Positions 14,674-21,645 of a stretch of DNA of 25,611 nt are shown piece after piece. A program made the translations under genes and the position numbers. The notes beneath the pieces were generated by a model that had not been told where the DNA came from, made no database searches, and worked only from the letters and a program-made list of their open reading frames with translations. The number at the start of each line of letters is the position of its first letter. Position 1 is the stretch's first letter. Origin of the DNA: a virus; the IMG/VR virus record IMGVR_UViG_3300032070_000027, positions 1-25,611 of that record; one strand, given 5' to 3'.

Positions 14674-16151
14674 AGAGCACCTCCCCTTTCGGCTCCGGCA
14701 ACCTCACCCAGCTTCTTCTTTCCCGAGTTCATGATGTAGTCCAAGGCTTCGTCGAGCGACGGGTTCGCCTCCCGCGTCGCCTTGAGCTTGTTCAGGTTCT
14801 CAAGGATGGCCTTCTCCGCCTCATCGACGTCAGTAATATCCGGATTGAAGCGCTGGTAGAACTGGCCGAGCCCGATGATGCCGCTCTTTAGCCGCTTGCC
14901 CTCGAGGTCGATCTCGTAGACGGGGTCCTCCGGGAATTCGATCTCGCCGAAGTCCACCGTGAAGATCGCGTTCTCCGGGATCTGCTTCCAGCCGAACCAG
15001 CCGGCGTGGGCATTGTTGACGATTCGCGTTTTCTCGAAAAGGTCCGTTTCGAGCTGTCTGTAGGTCGGGATCTGCTCCTGCCGCTGCTCGAGGAGCGCCA
15101 TGTTCCTGATCTTGAGCGCCCGCCCCGAAATCTCGCTCACCGAAAGCGACCACATGTCCGCCGAGATCCCATAGTTGTTGATGATCATATTGACGTCGGC
15201 GACGATGGACGCGTCGAGCTTGTCGATCGCGATCTGAAGGTCGAGCGTCCCGATCTCCGCGTTCTGGCCCATGAGATGCAGCATCGTCAACGGATCCAAC
15301 CGTTGTTTGTTCGGGACGTTCAGCTCGTCGGCTATGACATAGATCTGCTTGAAAGAGGCGGTCTTGAAGTAATAGTCCTTGAGCGTCATTTTCCAGCCAA
15401 TGCCGACAGCCGCGTTATAGAGGTCGCCTCCCGAGTCCTGGTCCCAGAACGAGTCCTCGGGGTGCTGGTGGTGCGAGACGACGGCGGGGATGACGAACGC
15501 CCCGCCATTGTCGCGGTAAGGATAGGGCGCGCCCCCCTGTGAGCCGTCCAGGCTGTAGATCACCGAGATGGTCCGGAAGTAACCATCGAGGATCGCGTGG
15601 TTCCCGTTGACATCCCAATAGGCATAGCGGAGGTCCGCCGAGCTCGGCGTGTTGACCGATGTCAGCCTATAGACCAAAGCGTCCATCTTCGAGGGGTTGT
15701 CCGGATCCTGGATGACCGTGCAGACGTTCGGCGTGATGATGTCGTAGCAGATCCGCCCTTCGCGGACGGCGACCATGACGACGACATCGTTCAGGGCGTT
15801 CGTCAGGCGGTTCACCTTTCTCATCCTGGCGTCGATGTCCGTCTCTTTCTTGATGGCCTCGTAGCGGTCGCTCTCCACGTCGAGGGCGCGCTGGGCGTCG
15901 GCCTTGTAGATCATCGAGATCTGGTTCACGACGCGCTTGAAGACGTTCTGGCTCTGGTTGACGTGGTAATAAAGATTGTCGTAATTCTCCTTGCAGAACA
16001 GCTTCTTGAGCGCGTCGTGGATGATCTCCTCATAGTCGTCCGAGTAGATGGACAGGCGGTTGTCGGCCTCTTCCTGGCGGGCGCTCTCGGCGCGCCACTT
16101 CGCGGCCAGGACGCTGTTGACGACGGTCTGGGGAACGATGGATTTGAACAT
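14670..16151 (-). CDS. Portal protein (SPP1 gp6-like)
   Basis: 493 residues, placed right after the large terminase. The order of a helical N-terminus ('YDNLYYHVNQSQNVFKRVVN'), beta-rich wing ('VCTVIQDPDNPSKMDALVYR') and the long stem/crown helix ('ADMWSLSVSEISGRALKIRN', then ALLEQRQEQIPTYRQLE) is typical of the SPP1 gp6-like portal family. The portal is a dodecameric ring at the head vertex through which DNA enters and leaves. The ATG is at 16151, 1 base after the terminase stop; the ribosome site is weak. Length matches the family. Confidence 0.9.
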   Translation of the reverse strand: MFKSIVPQTVVNSVLAAKWRAESARQEEADNRLSIYSDDYEEIIHDALKKLFCKENYDNLYYHVNQSQNVFKRVVNQISMIYKADAQRALDVESDRYEAIKKETDIDARMRKVNRLTNALNDVVVMVAVREGRICYDIITPNVCTVIQDPDNPSKMDALVYRLTSVNTPSSADLRYAYWDVNGNHAILDGYFRTISVIYSLDGSQGGAPYPYRDNGGAFVIPAVVSHHQHPEDSFWDQDSGGDLYNAAVGIGWKMTLKDYYFKTASFKQIYVIADELNVPNKQRLDPLTMLHLMGQNAEIGTLDLQIAIDKLDASIVADVNMIINNYGISADMWSLSVSEISGRALKIRNMALLEQRQEQIPTYRQLETDLFEKTRIVNNAHAGWFGWKQIPENAIFTVDFGEIEFPEDPVYEIDLEGKRLKSGIIGLGQFYQRFNPDITDVDEAEKAILENLNKLKATREANPSLDEALDYIMNSGKKKLGEVAGAERGGAL

Positions 16152-16152
16152 A

Positions 16153-17439
16153 TTAAGCTACCCCGCACGAGGATTTCTTGACGGGGAACCGGTTGATAAA
16201 GAACTCGCCGAGCGCATCGATCCAGTGGTCGGATATCCCGTCCTTGAGCGGCATCTCGCTCTGAATGTCGCCTTTGGGGTCCGGATAGCGGTACATCTCG
16301 AACGCCTGTATGAGGTTCGTGCAGGACAGGGAAATGAGCAGCTTCTTGTTCCGGAGCCATTTGCGGATCTGGTTGATCCGGTCCTGGATGACGCCGGGAT
16401 ACTTGTTTTTATACTTGACGACGCTGTACCCGAACACCGCGCGGAGTTCGGCGACGGACGACGTGCCGAGGGCCTCGTTTTTCGCGTCGCCCGCGGGGTC
16501 GCAACCGATGAGCGTCGGGCGCGTTTGGGCTACGGCGTCGATGATGAATTGGCAGATGACCGGGATGGGCGTCTCGCGCCGGCCGAGCTCCTTCCACACG
16601 AACACGTTCTCCTGGGCGTCGACGTTGATGAACAGCACCGCCGTCGGAGCGCTCCACCCGAAGTCGATGCCGAGGCAATACTCCATTCCCGGGTTGAACT
16701 TGATCAGTTCCTTGGCTACGTGCCGTTCCCGGCTGAAGTCCGTGAATACCTGGCCTCCGAAGGTCTCAAAGCTGGCCTCGTATTCCTGGCGATAAACACG
16801 CGGGTCCATGTCCCGTTTCGCCCGCTCGAGTTCTTCCGGCGGGATGGTCCCGGCTTCCGAGGTCTTGACATGCTTCGAGTACCAGTCGGCCGGGTTCTTT
16901 GCCGCCATGTTGAAAAGGTCGTAGAAGTGGTTGTAGCCCTTCGGCGTGCCTATGAACATAACCGGCGCCTTCATATCGGAAGTGGCCGGCTGAAGCACCT
17001 CCTCCCAGATCTCCTTTTTCATGATCGCGTACTCGTCGATGACGAGCCGGTTGAGTTTGACGCCGCGCAAGGAATCCGGCTTATCCCCGCCCTTCAGTTG
17101 GATGACCGAACCCGTCTTGAGCCGGATAAGCAGGTCCGATTCGACCACCTTGTCGATGAGTCCATAGCGGTGGAAGTCCTCGAAGTTGCGCTTGAAAATC
17201 TCCCAAGCGATGTCTTTGGCCGCCCCGTAGGTCGGCCCGACATACCAATTGACAGAATTGGAAACAGTAGCTGCACCGATGGTCAGGTCGTCAGCGCCGA
17301 GGATGGTCTTCCCGCTCCTGCGGCCGGCCGGGACAACTTTGAACCGATGCTTATCGTCCTTGACAGCCTGTTGCCAGGGAAGCGGCTTGTACGGCAGGCG
17401 CAGTGGGATGTATTCGGCGCGGTCGGCGGCTTCCATCAT
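16153..17439 (-). CDS. terL: Terminase large subunit (packaging ATPase/nuclease)
   Basis: 428 residues; start at the first of two adjacent ATGs (17439), overlapping the small subunit stop (ATGA). Walker A is VPAGRRSGKT (Lys44, Thr45), and Walker B is RLVIDE (Asp135, Glu136). The nuclease domain starts at LGIDFGWSAPTAVLF (first acidic residue Asp259), a second acidic site is GCDPAGDAKN, and the third is near the C-terminus (SDHWIDALGEF). All parts of a full-length TerL are visible. It cuts and pumps DNA into the head through the portal. The operon order small subunit, large subunit, portal is standard. Confidence 0.95.
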   Translation of the reverse strand: MMEAADRAEYIPLRLPYKPLPWQQAVKDDKHRFKVVPAGRRSGKTILGADDLTIGAATVSNSVNWYVGPTYGAAKDIAWEIFKRNFEDFHRYGLIDKVVESDLLIRLKTGSVIQLKGGDKPDSLRGVKLNRLVIDEYAIMKKEIWEEVLQPATSDMKAPVMFIGTPKGYNHFYDLFNMAAKNPADWYSKHVKTSEAGTIPPEELERAKRDMDPRVYRQEYEASFETFGGQVFTDFSRERHVAKELIKFNPGMEYCLGIDFGWSAPTAVLFINVDAQENVFVWKELGRRETPIPVICQFIIDAVAQTRPTLIGCDPAGDAKNEALGTSSVAELRAVFGYSVVKYKNKYPGVIQDRINQIRKWLRNKKLLISLSCTNLIQAFEMYRYPDPKGDIQSEMPLKDGISDHWIDALGEFFINRFPVKKSSCGVA

Positions 17440-17798
17440 TTCTCCGGCTCCTGGTAGATGATCCTGTATATCGCCCCTGAGTGTTCGACCTGCGTCTTCT
17501 CCCGCCAGTTCTCCGGCTGCCGGTTCTTTAGCCAGAAGATCATGGCGGTCGTGTCGCCGGCCTTCGCCTTCTGGTAGAGGCTCTGCGTGATCTGGAAGTC
17601 CGCCTTGAGCTTCCCCCTTTTTAGGGACTGCAAAAACGCGGGCTGTTTTTTCCAGTAATTCAGGGTTCGGGGGCTGATATCGAGGATGACGGCGATCTGC
17701 TCATCGATCAGCCCCATGCTGGCGATGACCTCCACCTTCTCGAGCTTGAGCTGGTCCATCTTGAACGGGTGGTTGAGCTTCGCGACTTTGACTTTCAT
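17436..17798 (-). CDS. terS: Terminase small subunit
   Basis: 120 residues just before the large terminase. A helix-turn-helix lies at residues ~20-60 ('MGLIDEQIAVILDISPRTLN', then YWKKQPAFLQSLKRGK). The pattern, with a later 'DTTAMIFWLKNRQPENWREK', is typical of the small terminase family of phBC6A51-type phages. It binds the packaging site and directs TerL. The start at 17798 lies two bases from the preceding glycosyltransferase stop and has only a weak ribosome site. Confidence 0.9.
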   Translation of the reverse strand: MKVKVAKLNHPFKMDQLKLEKVEVIASMGLIDEQIAVILDISPRTLNYWKKQPAFLQSLKRGKLKADFQITQSLYQKAKAGDTTAMIFWLKNRQPENWREKTQVEHSGAIYRIIYQEPEK

Positions 17799-17800
17799 CG

Positions 17801-18577
17801 TTAAACACCACTGATCGGCGCATGGATAAGCGGGTTATAATCGACCAGCGCCTTGATCTTTTTCAGGTTATGGCTTCTCTTATTCCTGTCGATCGCCACG
17901 ATCTTCCCGCCCCATTTTTTTCTTAGTGCCGCCATCTGTTCCCTCTCTCTCTCGATCGTCCGATACGCCGCGCACCCCCCGGTCTGTTCCGACTGCTTCG
18001 CCACGTAATAGGCTTTATTGATCCTCATGACGATCCGATACTTGTTCAGTTGTTGGAGCGTCATGTCGTAGTCCTCTTTCAACGGAAGCCGTTCATCATA
18101 AAAGCACTCGTTCCCTTTTAGGAAACATTGAAACGGCCCTCCAACAAAAGACAGGGTCGCAAAGGGGGTGTTTTCCCGATAAACCTGCTTGTCCTGATTC
18201 ACGTTGACCCCCCAGAACTTCGCCCCCCATTCTTCCGCCAGTCTGGAATATTTCTCGATGAACATCATTAGAGCATCAGCATTAAGCCTCACCCTCTGGT
18301 TCTTCTCCCAGATATAAACCCCATTGAGATCGTCATCGACAATCAGGACGACATCCGCCCCTCGCTGTTCGAATTCTTCTCTCAGAATGTAATTACGGAC
18401 CCTCGATACATTCCCTTGAATCCCTTTCGGGCACGCCACTATATCCGCCCCTGGGTTTGCTTTCCGATATTCCGCCTCCTCCGACGGATCGACGTATACC
18501 CGAAGAAACGGGAGATATTCCAGCGTCAGGACTCCCTTCGGCCTTTTGTAGGATAAGTTCACTACAGATATCTTCAC
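17801..18577 (-). CDS. TET-associated-type glycosyltransferase (GT-A fold)
   Basis: 258 residues from a GTG start (18577) overlapping the ParB-like stop (GTGA); the longer frame upstream is a shadow. It starts with KISVVNLSYKRP, then 'LEYLPFLRVYVDPSEEAEY', 'GADIVACPKGIQGNVSRV', and a 'VVLIVDDDLNGVYIWE' segment whose DDD is the metal/nucleotide-sugar binding site of GT-A enzymes. A later 'LKEDYDMTLQQL' also fits. This matches the TET-associated glycosyltransferase family described for phages that modify DNA bases, which transfer sugars to hydroxymethylated bases. In a 60-base sample (18061-18120) 26 bases are G/C, below the structural genes, suggesting acquisition. No dioxygenase or hydroxymethylase is in the window, so the substrate is open. 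Confidence 0.8.
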   Translation of the reverse strand: MKISVVNLSYKRPKGVLTLEYLPFLRVYVDPSEEAEYRKANPGADIVACPKGIQGNVSRVRNYILREEFEQRGADVVLIVDDDLNGVYIWEKNQRVRLNADALMMFIEKYSRLAEEWGAKFWGVNVNQDKQVYRENTPFATLSFVGGPFQCFLKGNECFYDERLPLKEDYDMTLQQLNKYRIVMRINKAYYVAKQSEQTGGCAAYRTIEREREQMAALRKKWGGKIVAIDRNKRSHNLKKIKALVDYNPLIHAPISGV

Positions 18578-19224
18578 TCCAGCGCCTCCCCTCTGATTCT
18601 CCGTATCGCCTCTGACCCTTTCATGACCCGGCCGACACCCGACGCCATGAATCCCTTTTTCGCGTGAAGGGCCTTGACCGGCTTGAGTCCCAAGAGTGTC
18701 TGCGCGTTTAGCCAATCGATCGAGTTGTCGAAATATAAGACGACGTAGTTGTGTTCTTCCAGGAGTTCTTCAGAGAACTTGATCTCCGGTTCTTCGTCTT
18801 CATCCCCGGGCGACGCAACATCGTCGAGCAGGCTTTTCAAACTCACCGCCTGGCCGACGTCGACCTTGAAGTCCTCGAGGTTGAGCTTGGCCATGTAGGG
18901 GAAGATGAGCTCTGCCAGCTTGTCCTCCTCATAGTAGCCGGCGCGATCGTTGTCGGAGAGCGCGTACTCGATCCGCTCGGCCTCGGTCTTTGGCTTGACG
19001 ATGGAGATCTCGACCTCACGGACCCCGAGCTCCTGCAGGGCCCGGATCCTCATGTTCCCGCCCAGGACGACGTACTTCTTGCCGTTCCGGTAGCAGACGA
19101 GCGGCTTGTAGATGCCGAGGCGCTGGATCTGCTTCTTCAGGCGCTCAAAGTCCTCCGTCTTGATACCGCGGGGGTTTTTGTCCCACGGGACGACGGAAGA
19201 GATCGGAACCTTGAGGATCTTCAT
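18574..19224 (-). CDS. ParB/Srx-domain protein
   Basis: 216 residues; the ATG at 19224 overlaps the upstream stop (ATGA). Residues 1-100 form a ParB-like domain: LKVPISSVVPWDKNPR, then 'QIQRLGIYKPLVCYRNGKKY', 'VLGGNMRIRALQELGVREVE' (box with Gly-Gly-Asn-Met-Arg in place of the classical GERR), then 'LSDNDRAGYYEEDKLAEL'. Residues ~145-216 form a second domain with 'HNYVVLYFDNSIDWLNAQTL' and GVGRV. The classical DNA partition partner ParA is absent, and phage proteins of this type are usually not plasmid partition factors. Next to a glycosyltransferase it may take part in DNA modification or act as a nuclease or kinase-like enzyme; this is inference. Confidence 0.8.
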   Translation of the reverse strand: MKILKVPISSVVPWDKNPRGIKTEDFERLKKQIQRLGIYKPLVCYRNGKKYVVLGGNMRIRALQELGVREVEISIVKPKTEAERIEYALSDNDRAGYYEEDKLAELIFPYMAKLNLEDFKVDVGQAVSLKSLLDDVASPGDEDEEPEIKFSEELLEEHNYVVLYFDNSIDWLNAQTLLGLKPVKALHAKKGFMASGVGRVMKGSEAIRRIRGEALE

Positions 19225-19556
19225 GCCTTCCCTATGAACTTCTCAATGAGCCTGTCCAACTTGCCGTCGATTTTGGTTAGAGCCTCGCTGGTCGTTTCCT
19301 TGAATTGAACAAGGCCCGCGATCGCTTCTCCGTGTTCCTGACACTTCTTGCCTGTTCCCGGCTTTTCCACCGGGATTGATTTCGTGGCGCAGTTCCCGCT
19401 CGCCTTCCACTTGCGGTTGTTGAAAATGATCGAAAGCCAAGAGCCGACGGCAGCCACTCCGGCCAGCCCTACCGCAGGCCACGTGACAGGATCACCATGC
19501 CGAATGGCCTCTGAGGCCGCTTGCGCCGTGAGCATGAGCATGGGCAGAAGCATCAT
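19221..19556 (-). CDS. Small membrane protein with C-terminal helix (holin-like?)
   Basis: 111 residues from the first of two adjacent ATGs (19556), with GGGGGAG before them; upstream in-frame codons are shadow. It starts MMLLPMLMLTAQA, which could be a short signal or amphipathic segment. A transmembrane segment follows at about residues 29-46 (PAVGLAGVAAVGSWLSII), then a basic loop with two cysteines and a helix FKETTSEALTKIDGKLDRLIEKF. The layout, one or two hydrophobic segments and a charged coiled-coil tail, is like holins or holin-associated proteins. Function is not proven. Confidence 0.6.
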   Translation of the reverse strand: MMLLPMLMLTAQAASEAIRHGDPVTWPAVGLAGVAAVGSWLSIIFNNRKWKASGNCATKSIPVEKPGTGKKCQEHGEAIAGLVQFKETTSEALTKIDGKLDRLIEKFIGKA

Positions 19557-19858
19557 TTCTCCCCCTTCGCCTCGAACTCCTTGATCCTCAACTCGAGGAC
19601 ATGGACCTTCCAAGCGAGCTTGTAGGTCGTATACCAGAGCGCCTTCGTGACGATGAGATAATCCCCGGCCTGATTCTCTCCGGGCTCGAATGAAGCGACG
19701 CCGTTGACGATCTTGCCGACGATACGCGCGTCCCCGATCGCAACGGGGACGGTCTCGATCCTCGGTTTACAGCTCGTCCAAAAGCTCAGAGAGCAGCAAA
19801 TTAAGAGCAGGCACGTCGCCGGCCTCAATCGCCGCCAGAGCTTTCTTTCTTTTCTCAT
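19553..19858 (-). CDS. Predicted lipoprotein or secreted protein (101 aa), overlapping gene
   Basis: 101 residues from ATG 19858; an in-frame TTG at 19882 is an alternative start. A basic start (MRKERKLWRRLRP) is followed by hydrophobic ATCLLLICCSLSFWTSC, a signal peptide that could end at Cys30. The lipobox is imperfect (Trp at -3), so lipidation is likely but not certain. The mature part has short strands and a helical C-terminus (VHVLELRIKEFEAKGEK). The first ~92 bases overlap the 65-residue gene in another frame, like the overlapping Rz/Rz1 spanin genes of Gram-negative phages. It could be the outer-membrane spanin subunit, but no proline-rich stretch is seen. Confidence 0.6.
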   Translation of the reverse strand: MRKERKLWRRLRPATCLLLICCSLSFWTSCKPRIETVPVAIGDARIVGKIVNGVASFEPGENQAGDYLIVTKALWYTTYKLAWKVHVLELRIKEFEAKGEK

Positions 19859-19964
19859 CGCGCTCTTTCTCCATTTTCTCAATCTTGGCCTGGACCTTCG
19901 CTTGCTCGCTCGGGTGGATCATCGGCAGAAGTTCGGCGAGAATCTTGAGAAGCTCTGCGATCAT
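19767..19964 (-). CDS. Small helical protein (65 aa)
   Basis: 65 residues; ATG at 19964 overlaps the NlpC/P60 stop (ATGA). The N-terminus is amphipathic and hydrophobic (IAELLKILAELLPMI), followed by a charged helix (QAKVQAKIEKMEKERDEKRK) and a second helix ending LLSELLDEL. No transmembrane segment of full length is obvious, so it does not look like a standard inner-membrane Rz. The 3' half overlaps the lipoprotein gene in a different frame. Function unknown; a lysis partner is possible by context. Confidence 0.65.
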   Translation of the reverse strand: MIAELLKILAELLPMIHPSEQAKVQAKIEKMEKERDEKRKKALAAIEAGDVPALNLLLSELLDEL

Positions 19965-20416
19965 GAGGGAAGCCCCTTGAACGGATCGACTATGATCCGG
20001 GGTCGCTTCCGGTAATCCAGCGGCCGGATCTTGACAAAGGCGTTCCGGGCGATAGCCTCTTCATTTGTGTCGGTCCCGGAGGCTCCGCCGTCCGCGCCGA
20101 TGGCGAAGGCGTTATCGATCATCAGGACGACATGCTCCGCCCGGCCGTTGCGGTCAAGGTAAAAGGCAAGACACCCGGCATAGCCGAGCGCCACCTGACT
20201 GGGACGGAAAATGGAAAGCAGATCGTTCGCGGTATAGTCCCGGTCGTGGGCCAGCCGGCCGACGCCCTGAAGGACTTCGACGATAAGGCCGGAGCAGTCG
20301 AAGCCTTCCATCGGGTCATCGCCCCCCCATCGATAGGGCGTCCCGATGAAGTGCTTGGCGTAGTCCACCGCGACGGCGCGGAGGTAGTCGGCCCGGATGA
20401 GGTCCTCTTGCTTCAC
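19961..20416 (-). CDS. NlpC/P60 cysteine peptidase
   Basis: 151 residues from a GTG at 20416. The catalytic core is visible: 'GTPYRWGGDDPMEGFDCSGL' with Cys41, 'RAEHVVLMI' with His95, and a third polar position near Asp109 (AIGADGG). Length matches single-domain phage NlpC/P60 enzymes, which cut peptide bonds in peptidoglycan, either as endolysin or for entry. The GTG has GGAG only one or two bases before it, so the start is uncertain. The frame stays open upstream to a TGA at 20498-20500, coding a Pro-rich stretch across two of the 22-bp repeats but with no ATG, GTG or TTG. No signal peptide is seen, so a holin may be needed for export. Confidence 0.88.
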   Translation of the reverse strand: MKQEDLIRADYLRAVAVDYAKHFIGTPYRWGGDDPMEGFDCSGLIVEVLQGVGRLAHDRDYTANDLLSIFRPSQVALGYAGCLAFYLDRNGRAEHVVLMIDNAFAIGADGGASGTDTNEEAIARNAFVKIRPLDYRKRPRIIVDPFKGLPS

Positions 20417-20529
20417 GCTCCAATTGTAAGGGGTGATTTTTGCTGGGTCCGGCTCAGGTGGGGGTTTTGGACGAGTGAGCCGGGGGTTTTGGACGGGTCA
20501 GGCGGGGGAATTGGACATTGACAAGGTTT
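20417..20529 (-). other. Intergenic leader of the NlpC/P60 gene
   Basis: 113 bases between the 91-residue gene and the peptidase start. It holds three tandem 22-bp repeats (20451-20516) and, on the minus strand, a TACAAT that could be a -10 element about 10 bases before the GTG, without a convincing -35. Read in the peptidase frame it is open for 27 codons, but without a usual start codon. Confidence 0.4.
20451..20516. repeat. Three tandem 22-bp repeats (IS21-end-like)
   Basis: Units at 20451-20472, 20473-20494 and 20495-20516, each ending GGGGGTTTTGGAC or GGGGGAATTGGAC, in exact 22-bp phase. Read on the minus strand the set begins after TGTCAAT and gives GTCCAAAACCCCCGGC-like units. IS21-family transposons have ends with several such repeats beginning TGT, so this may be an orphan end of such an element. 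Alternatively it is a protein-binding array. Confidence 0.6.
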
Positions 20530-20805
20530 TCAAAGTATGTAGAACTTGAACTCTCCGCCCTTCCTCTGCCAGATCTCACGAGAGCAGATCCCGGGTCGCG
20601 GGGTGACTCCTTTCATGGCCTTGAAATCGTCGGCGGTCACTTCGTCAAGGACAACGCGGACGAACTTCGTCTCAGTCGATCGGTTCCCGATGACGCCGAC
20701 CGGCTTGTTATCGGAAATGAACACGTCGAAGCCGCGGTCCCGGAGCTCGCGGACGGCCGCCGTCTTCGCCCTGGATAGGCGTTTCTTCCTCAGATCATCA
20801 GGCAT
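20530..20805 (-). CDS. Unknown protein (91 aa)
   Basis: 91 residues from ATG 20805, preceded by AAAGGGTGA. The N-terminus is basic (DLRKKRLSRAKTAAVRELRDRGF without a clear DNA motif), followed by alternating strands and a C-terminal segment 'SREIWQRKGGEFKFYIL'. The helix-strand-strand layout (LRDRGFDVFISD, then VGVIGN) loosely resembles small restriction-endonuclease or Holliday-resolvase-like folds, but the catalytic acidic residue and Lys pattern is not clear. I do not assign a function. Confidence 0.55.
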   Translation of the reverse strand: MPDDLRKKRLSRAKTAAVRELRDRGFDVFISDNKPVGVIGNRSTETKFVRVVLDEVTADDFKAMKGVTPRPGICSREIWQRKGGEFKFYIL

Positions 20806-20877
20806 AAATCACCCTTTCAGCCCCGGAAAGGGGCCGGGCGAAAGGAGGTAAGACCCGACCCCCCGAGGCTTAAAATT

Positions 20878-21213
20878 TCAGTTCGTGGCTTTGTAGATCC
20901 CGTTCGCGGCCAGGAAGACGAAGACGGTATAGCCCACGAAAGCAGGGACAGTAAACGATCCCGCTTTGACAAGGAAGTACGCTGTCGCGGCTGCGCTTAC
21001 GATCCCTGAGATCACGTAGGCCAAAACGCCGCTCGCCTTGAGCCAGGTCTTGACCATCTGTGTGATCCCCACGACGGTCAAACCGCCTACGCCTAGAAGG
21101 ATCAGCTCCACGACGGCTGGGTCATAGGTCGTGTCGCCTTCCGTTTGCGCGGCGGCCAGGGGGATCGCCAAGAGGACCATAAAGAAAAACGCCATGAGGA
21201 TGATCTTTTTCAT
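20878..21213 (-). CDS. Signal/anchor membrane protein (holin-like?)
   Basis: 111 residues with a strong ribosome site (AGGAGGTGAAGG before ATG 21213). A signal-like start, KKIILMAFFFMVLLAIPLAAA, may be cleaved after the Ala-rich end. A segment with 'VVELILLGVGGLTVVGI', 'ASGVLAYVISGIVSAAATAY' and 'VPAFVGYTVFVFLAANGIY' gives about three further hydrophobic helices. Small phage proteins with this make-up are often holins. A 28-residue membrane peptide is encoded immediately before it. The holin role is an inference from topology only. Confidence 0.6.
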   Translation of the reverse strand: MKKIILMAFFFMVLLAIPLAAAQTEGDTTYDPAVVELILLGVGGLTVVGITQMVKTWLKASGVLAYVISGIVSAAATAYFLVKAGSFTVPAFVGYTVFVFLAANGIYKATN

Positions 21214-21223
21214 CCTTCACCTC

Positions 21224-21310
21224 CTATTGAGAATTTCTATCTCGCGCGATCTCGTAGCCGAGGCCACAGACCAGCACGAGGATGTAGACAAAGATGATGA
21301 TTGGACTCAT
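21224..21310 (-). CDS. 28-residue single-pass membrane peptide
   Basis: The ATG at 21310 overlaps the stop of the 112-residue gene (ATGA), and the frame ends TAG just before the ribosome site of the next gene. The peptide starts MSPIIIFVYILVLVCGLGYE and has a charged C-terminus (IARDRNSQ). Almost the whole length is one hydrophobic helix. Coupled position and composition support a real small gene. A regulatory role on the next membrane protein (as with holin/antiholin pairs) is speculation. Confidence 0.6.
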   Translation of the reverse strand: MSPIIIFVYILVLVCGLGYEIARDRNSQ

Positions 21311-21645
21311 AGCGGAAGCTCCCTCTGCTTCCATTCGCTCGGGTCCAGCTTGGGATAGAACGCCAGGATCGTCGCCACACGCCGGTGAGCCACGATCGGC
21401 CCACCCGGTCCCTTGGATAGATACTCTCTGAATTCCAAGACCTCGGCCGCCGTCGTCGGAAGGAAAAGGCCCTCCGGGCTTGAGCAGATGGGGAGCGTTG
21501 AATACAATTCCCGACATTCACGATCGGTGAATCTTGGGCGAAATAAACTCAGTTCGGCGAGTAGCGCCTTACGCGGCATGGCGTTGGCCCTGCCTCGATG
21601 CCCTTGCATGATCCTCATAACCTGGTTACGAAGAAATACACTCAT
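21307..21645 (-). CDS. Small phage protein after HNH gene (112 aa)
   Basis: 112 residues from ATG 21645, overlapping the endonuclease stop (ATGA), with GGGG before it. It begins [19 protein letters not shown]; a segment with RKALLAELSLFRPRFTDREC looks like a helix-turn-helix-like region. The C-terminus, 'ILAFYPKLDPSEWKQRELPL', resembles the tail end of small phage regulatory or DNA-binding proteins. Its first 11 residues match the 15-codon stub on the other side of the HNH gene, which suggests this is the gene into which the endonuclease inserted. Confidence 0.65.
   Translation of the reverse strand: MSVFLRNQVMRIMQGHRGRANAMPRKALLAELSLFRPRFTDRECRELYSTLPICSSPEGLFLPTTAAEVLEFREYLSKGPGGPIVAHRRVATILAFYPKLDPSEWKQRELPL

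Noticed and set aside
15597-17457. Plus-strand open frames opposite terminase and portal genes (up to 469 codons)
   Set aside because: The opposite strand carries complete TerL and portal proteins with all catalytic motifs; the plus frames show only compositional openness.
20518-20541. TTGACA on the plus strand as a -35 promoter element
   Set aside because: No -10 at a suitable distance, and it would drive transcription against every gene in the window.
20820-20834. GCCCC/GGGGC hairpin in the gap before the 91-residue gene
   Set aside because: The stem is only 5 bp and has no U-tract on either side; it could affect the nearby ribosome site but does not support a terminator call.
20843-20850. 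AGGAGGT-like sequence on the plus strand
   Set aside because: No start codon or open frame follows it on the plus strand, and all surrounding genes are on the minus strand.
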